The notes beneath the pieces were generated by a model that made no database searches, had not been told where the DNA came from, and was given only the letters and a program-made list of their open reading frames with translations. Below are positions 27,314 to 35,690 of a stretch of 64,000 bases of DNA, piece after piece (positions within the stretch are counted from its first letter, which is position 1; the number at the start of each line of letters is the position of its first letter). The stretch is from Halobacteriovoraceae bacterium. GTDB taxonomy: Bacteria > Bdellovibrionota > Bacteriovoracia > Bacteriovoracales > Bacteriovoracaceae. The position numbers and the translations under genes are program-made. The stretch covers positions 62,001-126,000 of the forward strand of contig PASN01000016.1 of the NCBI GenBank assembly GCA_002711995.1, read 5' to 3'.

Positions 27314-27366
27314 CGCGGCAAAAATCTGCCGCGAATTGTTTACAAGTTTGCCGCACCCTGCGGCAA
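27314..27366. promoter_or_regulatory. Candidate operator: two GC-rich palindromes with TGCCGC half-sites
   Basis: CGCGGCA-AAAATC-TGCCGCG (27314-27333) and TTGCCGCA-CCC-TGCGGCAA (27348-27366) are perfect inverted repeats sharing TGCCGC in all four arms, standing out in AT-rich DNA. They lie between the divergent ABM-like gene and the TIGR02147-type regulator, 21 bp before its ATG, so autoregulation is the simplest reading. Confidence 0.5.
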
Positions 27367-27386
27367 TTTATGCTAAACAATGGTCT

Positions 27387-28187
27387 ATGGAAACAAATCA
27401 GGTATATTACATTAACAAAATGAACGATCATTTATCTCTTAAGCAGAGAGCTAATCCCAATTACTCATTGAGGGCCTTCTCTAGAGATTTGGGAATTCAT
27501 TCATCAACTTTATGCCAGATCATTAAAGGCAAGCGAAGACTTCCAATTAAGCACGCTTCAAGTGTAGTGGAAAGAATGTCTTTATCTCCAAAAGAGAAAA
27601 CACTCTTTATGGAGAGTCTGTATCGAAGCAAGACCAATATCGACAATATTAAAATCGATTCGACAGATCGAAGATTCATGTTGGATGAATCTTATCATAA
27701 GGTAATTGCAGAGTGGGAACATTATGCTGTTCTTGAATTATTTAACCTAGAAAATTTTGAAGCAACACCAAAGGAAGTCTCATATCAATTGGGAATCACT
27801 CTTAACAGATCAGAGGTTGTACTTAAAAATCTAATCACATCTGGTCTTCTTAAAGAAGATGGACATGGCAAGCTCGTCAAAACACACGAAGATATAAAAA
27901 CCACCGAGGATGTTTCAAGCAAGGCCTTAAGAGAGTCTCACTTGGAAACCCTAGAGATGGGAAAACATAAATTGGAAGAAATTGAGGTTGAGCTCAGAGA
28001 TTTTTCGTCAGCGACGGTTGCGATCGATCTTGAAAAGCTCCCGGAGGCCAAAACCATTATTAGAGAGTTCAGACAAAAGATGTCTGCACTGCTTAGAGAT
28101 GGTGAGAAAACGGATGTTTACCAATTGGCCATTCAGTTTTATCCACTTACAGAAAATGCAAAAAAATCAATTAAGGAGAAACAATGA
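27387..28187 (+). CDS. TIGR02147-family regulatory protein
   Basis: About 266 residues. The N-terminal part includes NPNYSLRAFSRDLGIHSSTLCQI and IIKGKRRLP, an HTH reminiscent of XRE. The C-terminal part has WEHYAVLELFNLENFEATP and VAIDLEKLPEAKTIIREFRQKM, hallmarks of the family known mainly from Bdellovibrionota and Fibrobacter. The ATG at 27387 is preferred over 27336, which would run through the GC-rich palindromes. Its stop overlaps the ATG of the secreted metalloprotein, so it is likely the local regulator of the following hydrolase genes. Confidence 0.85.
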   Translation: METNQVYYINKMNDHLSLKQRANPNYSLRAFSRDLGIHSSTLCQIIKGKRRLPIKHASSVVERMSLSPKEKTLFMESLYRSKTNIDNIKIDSTDRRFMLDESYHKVIAEWEHYAVLELFNLENFEATPKEVSYQLGITLNRSEVVLKNLITSGLLKEDGHGKLVKTHEDIKTTEDVSSKALRESHLETLEMGKHKLEEIEVELRDFSSATVAIDLEKLPEAKTIIREFRQKMSALLRDGEKTDVYQLAIQFYPLTENAKKSIKEKQ

Positions 28188-29134
28188 AAAAGTTATTAAC
28201 ATTTGCTTTGGTGGGGCTATCAACACTCACTTTTGCCGGAGATAAAGGAAACGGCGGAGATCCGTACGAGGTATACGCTAGAAACTTTTCCGATTCGCAA
28301 AAGATAGAAGCAGCAACCAAGCTTGTAGATGAGAAAGTCTACAACTCTAACCTGCCAATCGACTTCTCTGATGAAGTTGTGAATGAAATGATCTCACTCA
28401 AACGCAACGATAGATATCGCTATATAGGTAACGTGATAGTTCTACCTGGAGCCGATCAGAGCTTTGGGCATCACGTTCCAAGCGAAGAAGGACAGTTCTT
28501 GGGTCTTGGCGCTTTTACTCAAAATAAAAAGGGAGCCCAAGTTTACTTTACAGAGAGAACTCTCTCCCATTTAGAGGGCGATTTTGCAAAATTGGTTCTT
28601 CACGAAGTCGCTCATCATGTTCTTCCACAATTTCTGGCCAAGGACGAGGGCTTCATCGAGAGATTTGTTAAGGAAATTTGGCTGGGAAATGTTAGTGATC
28701 TTATCCTAAACAGTATTAAATATGGTTACTACCTTCCTAGAGGTGGATTTACCAGAGAGCGCTTAATAGCAGCCTTTGCTGTTAGAATGGTAACTGAAGA
28801 GAAGGTGCCTTTTGTTTATACCAATCCTATATTTTTGTATTGGTGCGACTATAAAAAAGATGAATTGGCCTGCTTTGAATATCTAATCAGAGAAAAAGAC
28901 AAACTCCCATTAAATCTTTGGGACAAAAATATGAGTGACTATGTCAGCAATGATTACTTCAATCCATTTTTTTCAGAACTTGAGAAAATTAATGCTGAGC
29001 GTTTACTCCTTGGAGCACTCCAAAAGTTAGGTTACGAGTTCATAGACGGAGATCACTTCTGTGTAAAAGAGGAAGGTGCTTGGTTCTTCTATAAGTGTCT
29101 CGAGGAAAGAAAAATTAAGGATATCATTAAATAA
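28184..29134 (+). CDS. Secreted HExxH metalloprotein
   Basis: Signal peptide (about 1-18), then GDKGNGGDPYEV, a GNGGD motif common just after the signal in exported Bdellovibrionota proteins (family knowledge, moderate). VLHEVAHHVLP at about residue 145 is a zincin HExxH motif. The rest is not recognised. It starts in the TIGR02147 gene stop (ATGA), so it is translationally coupled. A predicted extracellular or periplasmic peptidase. Confidence 0.7.
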   Translation: MKKLLTFALVGLSTLTFAGDKGNGGDPYEVYARNFSDSQKIEAATKLVDEKVYNSNLPIDFSDEVVNEMISLKRNDRYRYIGNVIVLPGADQSFGHHVPSEEGQFLGLGAFTQNKKGAQVYFTERTLSHLEGDFAKLVLHEVAHHVLPQFLAKDEGFIERFVKEIWLGNVSDLILNSIKYGYYLPRGGFTRERLIAAFAVRMVTEEKVPFVYTNPIFLYWCDYKKDELACFEYLIREKDKLPLNLWDKNMSDYVSNDYFNPFFSELEKINAERLLLGALQKLGYEFIDGDHFCVKEEGAWFFYKCLEERKIKDIIK

Positions 29135-29139
29135 TTTCA

Positions 29140-29163
29140 GGTCGGCATAGTTCCGGCCTTTTC
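29140..29163 (+). terminator. Rho-independent terminator after the metalloprotein gene
   Basis: GGTCGG, a CATAGTT loop, and CCGGCC followed by TTTTC, starting 5 bp after the stop. One G-U pair in the stem and a short T-run make it moderate in strength. Confidence 0.55.
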
Positions 29164-29236
29164 ATAGACTTTGTAATTATTTCTAAGATACGTAAATTAA
29201 GTTTAGTAACTAGAGCTATCGTAATAGATGTTATGC

Positions 29237-29836
29237 ATGAATAAATTCAAATATATATTTTTATCTCTTTTGTTCACTAGCTTTGCCTTCGGAGAAGTAC
29301 AAATTTCCAGTGAGGTATACAAGAAGGTACCCTTCTCTTCGGAGTTCATAGAGGACGGTGCTCTCATACGCAATGTTAACTATGATGCTGTAAAGGCCAT
29401 TGTTCCACAGCTTAACTCTCTTTATGGAGTAAAACTTGAAACTAGGGGAGAGGCCCACATTACTGTCATCACTCCTCCAGAGGCACAAGGTTGGTTCACT
29501 GATCATAAAGGCGTTAACTATCTTATAAGCTCAATGGAGCTTCATCAAAAATACTTTAGAACCCTTCAAGATACTAAGTTCGAAGTTGTTTGTGTGGGCA
29601 TGCAAGAGAATGAATCTAACAAAGTATTTTACTTGGTGGTTGATTCTCCCGAATTATTCGCAGTCCGTGCTGAAATAGCCCAAGAACTTGAAAGAAGGGC
29701 CAGGTTCACTGGCAAGAAGACATTCTTTGATTCCAACAAATACTACCCTCACATCACTATAGGCTTTGAAGGCGGAGACGTTCATGGAGTTTCTAAAGGA
29801 GCTGAAACCTGTGTGCAGGATATAAAGTTCTTTTAG
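29237..29836 (+). CDS. Secreted 2H-phosphoesterase-like protein
   Basis: Signal peptide (KYIFLSLLFTSFAFG). Two H-x-[T/S]-type motifs, EAHITVITPPE and YYPHITIGFEGG, are separated by ~100 residues, as in the LigT/2H phosphoesterase fold that acts on cyclic phosphates or 2'-5' RNA. An exported form is unusual. The ATG at 29237 gives a cleaner signal peptide than the ATG at 29228. The deacetylase gene follows 4 bp later. Confidence 0.65.
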   Translation: MNKFKYIFLSLLFTSFAFGEVQISSEVYKKVPFSSEFIEDGALIRNVNYDAVKAIVPQLNSLYGVKLETRGEAHITVITPPEAQGWFTDHKGVNYLISSMELHQKYFRTLQDTKFEVVCVGMQENESNKVFYLVVDSPELFAVRAEIAQELERRARFTGKKTFFDSNKYYPHITIGFEGGDVHGVSKGAETCVQDIKFF

Positions 29837-29840
29837 CTAA

Positions 29841-30755
29841 ATGAAAGATTTTAGAGGTATATTGCTATTAATCTTCTTCAGTATTGCCTGCTTCTCTAAA
29901 GAGATTTCTTTATCTTTTGACGATGCTCCATTGGGTGATGGCCTATACTTTAGCGGCACTCAAAGAACTCAGCATTTGATCAAAGAGTTAAAGGCTGCTG
30001 GAGTTGAGAGGGCAGCCTTTTACGTAAATACATCAAGAATCTATGGGGAAAGAGAACTTGAGAGGCTTAAGGCATATAAGAGCAATGGTCATTTAATTGG
30101 CAATCACACTCACTCTCATTTAAATCTAAAAAATAGCTCTACAGAAGACTACCTTAAAGACTTTGATCAAGCTGACTCAATACTTTCAGAACTTAATTTA
30201 CTAGATAAATATTTTCGTTTCCCTTTCTTGAGAAGAGGAAAGAATAAAGAAGAAGTCGAGTCCATAAGAAACCATATTACTAAAAAAGGTTACGTAGATG
30301 CCTTTGTAACTGTTGATAACTTCGATTTTTACATGAACAAACTTTTTCAAGATGCTTTAAGAGATAAGAAAACCGTCAACATGGATAGACTTCGCGCATT
30401 TTACATTGATACTCTGACACAAGGAGTTGAGTTTTATGAAAAACTAGCGAATAAAGTTTATAAAACTCCTGTAAGGCACGTTCTGCTACTTCATGAAAAT
30501 GATCTCGCGGCACTTTTTATAAAGGATCTTGTGAATGCTTTGAAGAGTAAGGGGTGGAAGATAATCTCACCAGAGCGAGCTTACAGCGATCCAAAAACAA
30601 AAGTATATCCCCAAAATACTCTAAAGCATGGACAAGGTCGAATTGTGGCTCATGCCGTGGAGTTTAAGGTACTCGGGCCTTATCGGTCTAGAAACGAGAA
30701 TACTGATTTCTTAGATAAGTTATTTGATGAATATAAAATTACTCTTACACCCTAA
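29841..30755 (+). CDS. Polysaccharide deacetylase (NodB homology)
   Basis: Signal peptide, then the NodB catalytic motifs: EISLSFDDAP (metal-binding Asp pair) and GNHTHSHLNL (metal-ligand His). Later RHVLLLHENDLAAL supplies the terminal motif. Deacetylates N-acetylated glycans such as peptidoglycan or chitin-like polymers. In Bdellovibrio, such enzymes modify prey peptidoglycan during predation, so a similar role is plausible here by analogy. Tightly follows the 2H-like gene. Confidence 0.85.
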   Translation: MKDFRGILLLIFFSIACFSKEISLSFDDAPLGDGLYFSGTQRTQHLIKELKAAGVERAAFYVNTSRIYGERELERLKAYKSNGHLIGNHTHSHLNLKNSSTEDYLKDFDQADSILSELNLLDKYFRFPFLRRGKNKEEVESIRNHITKKGYVDAFVTVDNFDFYMNKLFQDALRDKKTVNMDRLRAFYIDTLTQGVEFYEKLANKVYKTPVRHVLLLHENDLAALFIKDLVNALKSKGWKIISPERAYSDPKTKVYPQNTLKHGQGRIVAHAVEFKVLGPYRSRNENTDFLDKLFDEYKITLTP

Positions 30756-30783
30756 AGAATTTATCTTTACAAGGTCTTAAGGT

Positions 30784-31542
30784 ATGAAACTTTTACTTTT
30801 TTTATTCACCTTCTGTATCTTTTCTCATGCTAAAGAGGGCCTGATCAAGTTTCACCCTAACAAAGTCCATTCTCTTTTTTACTTCTTGGACTCTGTTAGT
30901 GGAAACCCAAATACATCCAAAACACTTAAGCAAAATTTTTATCAATCAGAGTTTTATAGTGATAAGGCGAAGAAAGAATTGGAGGAATTCCAGGAAATTA
31001 TAAGAATACTTCCTAGTTTTTCTTTTCGTGGCTTTCCCGACTCCCGGCATGTTGGAGCCAATGTTAGGGAGCTATTGGTGACACAAAGCATTTTTTCTTT
31101 GGATATTGAAGACTTCTCAAAAAGAACTCTTGGCATGTTGCCACAAGAAAAGCACTCCAGACTAATTGAACTCATGACTCGATATGAAGCTGTGTACGAC
31201 GCACACCTCTGGTCTAAAACCAAAGATAAGCTTGAAAAGTATTTAAAAAAATTTAAGAGTAGTTTCGATATTGAAAAGTCGAATGAAGCTTACAAAAAAA
31301 TAATAAAATTTTATGGCTCTGCTTGGCCTGAGAGCACTCAGTTTCATGTTGGGGTATATCCAATCAATTGTAAAAGAGGTCACACGGTTGCTGAATCACT
31401 AGGTAGTGTTGAAACTATCGGAGTTTGTATCGATTCAAATGCATACAAGGAGCAATGGGGTGTCACTTTTCATGAAATGTGCCACTCTATTTACCAAAAT
31501 CAGCCGGCAGATTTTCAAAAAAAATGGAAACAGTATTTCTAG
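30784..31542 (+). CDS. Secreted HExxH metalloprotein, N-terminal part (frameshifted)
   Basis: Signal peptide (about 1-16), then helical segments and TFHEMCHSIY near the end, an HExxH zinc site. Reading continues past an A8 run (31517-31524) into an early stop, while the next frame (from 31479) carries the natural continuation. The downstream frame is one base behind, as if one A had been lost. Intact, the gene would span 30784-32204 and encode about 470 residues. Function otherwise unknown. Confidence 0.6.
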   Translation: MKLLLFLFTFCIFSHAKEGLIKFHPNKVHSLFYFLDSVSGNPNTSKTLKQNFYQSEFYSDKAKKELEEFQEIIRILPSFSFRGFPDSRHVGANVRELLVTQSIFSLDIEDFSKRTLGMLPQEKHSRLIELMTRYEAVYDAHLWSKTKDKLEKYLKKFKSSFDIEKSNEAYKKIIKFYGSAWPESTQFHVGVYPINCKRGHTVAESLGSVETIGVCIDSNAYKEQWGVTFHEMCHSIYQNQPADFQKKWKQYF

Positions 31543-32204
31543 AATCTAAATCAAAGTATGCAGCGTTTGCCTATAACTACCTTAATGAAGTTTTGGCTAC
31601 GGCCATCGGAAATGGATGGTTTCCTAAGCTGTTAACAGGAAAGTTGGATAAAACCAATTGGTACAATAATAAGTACATTGACTCCATGGCAAAAGCGATG
31701 TTCCCAGAGATCGATAATTATCTGAGTAAATCCAGAACTTTAGATCAGCCATTATTAGAAAAATACATTTCAATTTTTGGCAAAAAATTTCCGGAGTCGA
31801 TTTATGAATTTGAAAATATCTTTAGCAGTATTATGGTGTTTGCAGATCTTTCAAAACATAACAAAGAAGAGTTTAGAAAAAGCCTAAATTCTAACTTTAG
31901 GATTAGAAGTTGGAACTTTTATGATGATACTTCGTTATCTGAAATAAAAAGGCGCATGAATGATTCGGTTGGGGATAGCTTTATTTTTCTATTAGGTGAC
32001 AAATCAATGAGAAGCACTCAGGAACTTGTAAAGTCGATACCTTTACTAAATAAGAATCGTGATAAGCTATTCAATCATAATGGTCACTTTGTTGATGTCG
32101 ACTCTGATGGTAGGGCCTATATCGTTTTAAACGAAAATGCTTTAGGCAATTACTTGAACCTGATGCAAATGTTTAAAAAAAATAAGTTAGTCTTCAAAAA
32201 GTAA
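31479..32204 (+). pseudogene. C-terminal part of the frameshifted HExxH metalloprotein
   Basis: Continues directly after the A8 run: METVFLESKSKYAAFAYNYL and LNEVLATAIGNGW, with a Glu-rich helix after the HExxH site that could provide the third zinc ligand (NEVLATA). The frame begins at 31479 only by chance, and no ribosome site is present, so it is not an independent gene. Whether it is a real pseudogene or a base-call error is open. Confidence 0.55.
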
Positions 32205-32268
32205 GCGTCGTCTTATTATTCTTTTCTTAGTACTTACTATTACTTAATCCTTTGCAGGAAAATACATT

Positions 32269-33111
32269 ATGCGTATTGATAAATATGGGGCAGGTCCTAA
32301 AACTATAGTTTTAATCCATGGTGGCCCTTCATTGTTTGGATATATGAAGTCCTTAGGAAAGCATTTAGCTCCTAGTTACAAGGTTATTGATTATGCTCAG
32401 AAGGGAACTTATGAATCCCCAGGCAGTTCTAATGATTTAAGTATTGATTCACATATAGATGATCTGGTTGAAGTCGTTAAAAGTAACAGTTCAGAAGACA
32501 AGGTTGTGCTCTTGGGACATTCTTGGGGAGCATCCCTTTCACTCTTAACTGCTGCTCAGCACCCAGATCTTGTTGAAAAGGTCATCGTTATGGGAACTGC
32601 ACCTCTTGAAGAAAAAACGGCTGATGCATTTAGTGAAAATCTTAATAGAAAATTTCCTAAGAGTGTTAAGGCAAAGCTTGAAAAAATAGACAGAGAGTTA
32701 GAATTAGCTAAAACAGATCAAGATAAGAATACATTGATGCAGGATAGGCTAAGATTAATAGGCCCGTATTATCACCTGAACCCGAAGACAGAAGAGTTTA
32801 TGCCCTCTTTAAAGTGGAATTACATCACATTTTTAAATAGCATCGATTCACTTTGGAAGAAGATTGATGCTGGTGAAATTCCATCACTTCTGCAAAGGGT
32901 CAAGAGCCCCGTAGTTGCTTTTCACGGAGACTCTGATCCTATTCCCCATCAAGAAACTTTTAAATTTCTCAAAAGAAACATTGGTAACCTAAAAACTATC
33001 AAAGTAGAACATGCTGGACATTTTCCATGGCTGGAAGAGACTTCAAAAGAGAGGTTTTTAAAAGATTTGTTTTTGGAGCTTAAATATAAAAAGCCATTGA
33101 TTAAAGTTTAA
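32269..33111 (+). CDS. Alpha/beta hydrolase (prolyl aminopeptidase-like)
   Basis: 280 residues with oxyanion HGGPS, nucleophile elbow GHSWGA (Ser), Asp in HGDSDPI and His in HAGHFPW. The HGGPS plus GHSWG pair resembles the prolyl aminopeptidase/iminopeptidase branch. No signal peptide, so cytoplasmic. An AGGAAAA ribosome site precedes the ATG. Last gene of the hydrolase run and convergent with the Rha-family gene. Confidence 0.85.
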   Translation: MRIDKYGAGPKTIVLIHGGPSLFGYMKSLGKHLAPSYKVIDYAQKGTYESPGSSNDLSIDSHIDDLVEVVKSNSSEDKVVLLGHSWGASLSLLTAAQHPDLVEKVIVMGTAPLEEKTADAFSENLNRKFPKSVKAKLEKIDRELELAKTDQDKNTLMQDRLRLIGPYYHLNPKTEEFMPSLKWNYITFLNSIDSLWKKIDAGEIPSLLQRVKSPVVAFHGDSDPIPHQETFKFLKRNIGNLKTIKVEHAGHFPWLEETSKERFLKDLFLELKYKKPLIKV

Positions 33112-33114
33112 AAC

Positions 33115-33585
33115 TTAATCTTTCATTTGTTTTCGATAGTATCCTTTTAGGGCTCCAATTTGTCTATCATTGAGTCCTTCAACGTAAGTTTTTAAGATGA
33201 AAAACCGGTAAAGAATTTCAGCAGATATTTTTCTTGCCTTGGGTGTATTGATATATAAGAGTAATAGCGTCAGTCCAAATTCGGTAATATCTACTTTTCT
33301 GTACTTTCTCATTCTATTTTTTGGACCAGATAAGTGTTTGTTTTCAATAAGATTTTTACACAACTCAAATTTGAGTTCTGTTCCTAATTCTTTATTACAT
33401 TTATCAATAGCTCTAAGAACATTGTGATGTTTCATATCAAAATGCTCCGCGATTTTAAGTGAATCTGTAACAGGGCCAAAAGGTGTGTCTCGAACCCAGA
33501 CATCTCCCATAACATGTTCATTAACTAAGTCTTTTAATCTAGGTGGTCTTGTTTCAAATGGTTTTTCTATTCTAAAATTATTCAT
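33115..33585 (-). CDS. Rha-family phage regulatory protein
   Basis: Central block VTDSLKIAEHFDMKHHNVLRAI is diagnostic of the Rha (pRha/TIGR02681) family, found in temperate phages and their relics. 156 residues, with a basic C-terminus. It suggests a phage or satellite remnant at the left edge of the accessory island. No other phage gene is recognisable nearby. Confidence 0.8.
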   Translation of the reverse strand: MNNFRIEKPFETRPPRLKDLVNEHVMGDVWVRDTPFGPVTDSLKIAEHFDMKHHNVLRAIDKCNKELGTELKFELCKNLIENKHLSGPKNRMRKYRKVDITEFGLTLLLLYINTPKARKISAEILYRFFILKTYVEGLNDRQIGALKGYYRKQMKD

Positions 33586-33776
33586 TAGGTCTCCTTATAG
33601 AGATAAAAGAATGCAAAGAACTATCAAAACCAGAAAAGCCTAAGATTCTGAAATCAATGGAGTAAAAATTTGGGTTATGTACTTTTTTGGTACGGTGATT
33701 GAAACTTTTGTGCAGAGTTTAAAGTTTTTAATGCTAAAAATAAAAAAGTCTTCACGATCAAATGACATCCGGACAT

Positions 33777-33836
33777 AAAACCTCTCAAATATAGAAATTT
33801 GTGTTCATACACTAAAGAGGTTTTTTGGTGGTCCAT
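33777..33836. other. Candidate left attachment-like site: hairpin plus tRNA-3'-end-like TGGTGGTCCAT
   Basis: ACCTCT (33780-33785) and AGAGGT (33816-33821) can pair and are followed by a T-run, then TGGTGGTCCAT. The real tRNA at the right end has the same layout: a hairpin ending AAGAGGCTTTTT, then TGGTGGGACAT. I read it as a possible degenerate duplication of the tRNA 3' region. Evidence is visual only. Confidence 0.35.
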
Positions 33837-33896
33837 TCAGTTGCTTACGTGAATTTTACTGTATCACTTGTAAGTTGTGAATTTTATTGAAGTTAT

Positions 33897-34019
33897 TTGT
33901 AAGGAAGGTTGTTTTTCTCAGTGATATTTGTCCATGATTTTAAGTTTGATTAAATGAGTTTTCAATAAGCATGAGGATTGGAATAATTTGGAGGTGGGCC
34001 AGCTTTGGTTATGGTTATG
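33897..34019 (+). repeat. Island leader repeat, copy 1
   Basis: Shares with copies at 35021 and 37171 the blocks CTCAGTGATATTTGTC, AAATGAGTTTTCAA, GGAATAAT and the terminal GGTTATGGTTATG, where the last ATG is a start codon. Here that ATG (34017) leads only into MFLIGTSLN and stops. The lipoprotein gene starts 78 bp later. Confidence 0.8.
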
Positions 34020-34096
34020 TTTTTGATTGGGACTTCTTTAAATTAAGAGTCTGACAGTTCAAAATAAAATGACAGTATTGATAGGTATAAATTATC

Positions 34097-34270
34097 ATGA
34101 ACAATTTTAAAAAATTAGAATTCATATTGTTTTTAATATTTCTTAGCTCATGTACTGGGAAAACTCCTCCTAAAAATATTATAAATTTAACTAACTCAAA
34201 GGGTGACGACTATAGCAAATATGGAGATTTTTTTAATAAATTCTCTCGTTTTGCAGCGTTGAAGAAATAG
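34097..34270 (+). CDS. Lipoprotein N-terminus, first part of frameshifted metalloprotein
   Basis: Starts with a signal sequence and lipobox FLSSC (Cys about residue 19). The frame ends in TAG at 34268. The adjacent frame, open from 34240, carries the natural continuation (34240-35001), shifted back by one base, most simply by a missing base near the GTTTTG at about 34248-34252. Probably one lipoprotein gene in the intact form. Too short for a standalone function. Confidence 0.5.
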   Translation: MNNFKKLEFILFLIFLSSCTGKTPPKNIINLTNSKGDDYSKYGDFFNKFSRFAALKK

Positions 34271-35001
34271 ACGGGTCTCAAAAGCAACTTACTGATGAAG
34301 AAAACAAGCAAATACTTAAAGCTAGTAAAGAATTAGAAGCGAAGATTATTAAAATATCAGAATTAATTGAGAACAAATTAAATATATCCTCTAGTAAACT
34401 TGAGATTATTTTACTGAAAGGATGCGGAAAAACTGATGCTTTCGCACTTTCTGGAGAAATGAATTATGTTTTTTTCGATCTCATTACCTTACTAAAACAA
34501 GTGCGCCTAAACTCTATCCCTGATAGCTTTGTTGCTCATGAACTTATTCATGGTTGTCATTTGATGTTCTCCTCTGAATTTGATCCGGTGAAATACAAGA
34601 GTAAAGAAGATAAACTTATAAAGTATATGCTGGCTGAAGGATTTGCCACTTTTGCTTCACAAGTTTTAACAGGAGAATCAGAGTCCTTGGTATTCTGGGG
34701 AGATATTCTTAGTCAGGCTGAATATAAAAACTGGCTTCTCATTTCAAAAGAAAATAAAAGGGTGTTTTCCAAGAGAATTAATGATTATTTGTTTGAAGAT
34801 GAATCCGATAAAAAACTTATTCAAGACCTTTTTTATGTACTTGAAATGAATAATCTCTCTAAAAAGAGGTCTGGTTATTTTTATGGATACGAAATAATGA
34901 AAGAGTTCTTTAAAGAAAATAAGTTATCATTTAATTTCACATTCTCAGACCTTAGAGAACATGCTTTTAAATATTTTGGACTCAAAGACCTAAAGAGATA
35001 G
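34240..35001 (+). pseudogene. HExxH lipoprotein metallopeptidase, main part (frameshifted)
   Basis: Frame open from 34240 with no start until ATG 34459. It encodes SVEEIDGSQKQLTDEENK and helices, then FVAHELIHGCHLMF (HExxH zinc motif) and LAEGFATFASQVL, where the Glu could be the third ligand, a gluzincin-like pattern. Joined to the lipoprotein start at 34097, the intact protein would be about 300 residues and surface-anchored. It parallels the HExxH proteins at 28184 and 30784. Confidence 0.6.
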
Positions 35002-35020
35002 TCTTTAATATATTTATGTT

Positions 35021-35145
35021 TTTTGTTACGAAGATTATTTTCCTCAGTCATATTCACCTGTTTAATAACAGTTGGTGAAATGAGTTTTCAACGAGTTGTG
35101 AATTTGGAATAATGTAGTGAGTAAACAGTTTAGGTTGTGGTTATG
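35021..35145 (+). repeat. Island leader repeat, copy 2
   Basis: Diverged but collinear copy with CCTCAGTCATATT, GAAATGAGTTTTCAA, TTTGGAATAAT, GTGAGT and the terminal GGTTGTGGTTATG. The last ATG (35143) is the start codon of the cysteine-rich protein, so the repeat acts as promoter and 5' leader of that gene. Confidence 0.75.
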
Positions 35146-35484
35146 AAATTTATTTGGGCTATTTTATTCGTTTTGCTCATTGGAGCGACATGTTATTTCT
35201 ATTTTGGTGATGTTGATTCTTGCATGGATTCTGGAGGGTGCTGGGATAGTACTTCTGAGACTTGTAGAAAGAATGAAATCCATGCTCAACTATTATGCCA
35301 TAGAGATAGAATGGATAGTTGTAGTACAGTAAAACAATGTGATCAAGGCTATACTTGTGTTAGCGTTGCCTCCTTGAAGAATCCCATATGCATAAAAAAT
35401 AATGAAGTGTGCACTTATATTTGTAACGAATCTAGATGTAATATTCTTGAAAGTTACCCTGTTCAGATTACCTGTAACAAATAA
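35143..35484 (+). CDS. Small secreted cysteine-rich protein
   Basis: Hydrophobic N-terminus (FIWAILFVLLIGATCYFYF) serving as signal or anchor, then about 90 residues with more than ten cysteines (CMDSGGCWDSTSETC, CDQGYTCVSVAS, CTYICNESRC), pointing to a disulfide-rich extracellular fold. No known family. The start at ATG 35143 coincides with the end of the leader repeat. A GTG 6 bases earlier is possible. Unusual for its composition. Confidence 0.65.
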   Translation: MKFIWAILFVLLIGATCYFYFGDVDSCMDSGGCWDSTSETCRKNEIHAQLLCHRDRMDSCSTVKQCDQGYTCVSVASLKNPICIKNNEVCTYICNESRCNILESYPVQITCNK

Positions 35485-35511
35485 AAGTATAGATTTAGAA
35501 ATAAAAAAAAA

Positions 35512-35535
35512 CTTCTAATTAAAGAAGGCTTTTTT
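35512..35535 (+). terminator. Terminator-like hairpin after cysteine-rich gene
   Basis: CTTCT, a short AT loop, AGAAG, then GC and a T7 run. It lies 27 bp after the stop. The stem is short, so moderate. Confidence 0.45.
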
Positions 35536-35572
35536 TGTAACCAAGTGGGCGAAAGTTCGCTTGATGTAAAGC

Positions 35573-35583
35573 TGGTGGTCCAT
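35573..35583. other. tRNA-3'-end-like site TGGTGGTCCAT
   Basis: Same motif as at 33826, 37103 (TGGAGGTCCAT) and, with two changes, the tRNA 3' end at 38288. It lies downstream of a terminator. It may be a recombination or attachment site of the island modules. Confidence 0.35.
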
Positions 35584-35690
35584 CCCAGTCACTATCACAA
35601 ACATTTTTCCTCACCACCGAAGTCTTCGAAATTGTTAAATTTAAGACCCCAAAATCTTACGATGACGTAAGTTTCCTCACTGATTTATAC

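Larger units (their letters stand above)
33586..34096. other. Long intergenic region at left edge of accessory island
   Basis: AT-rich, with no convincing gene. It contains a hairpin (33777-33826), a TGGTGGTCCAT site (33826-33836) and the first copy of the island leader repeat (33897-34019). The leader's start codon here opens only a 9-codon ORF, so its original gene may have been replaced or deleted. Confidence 0.6.
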
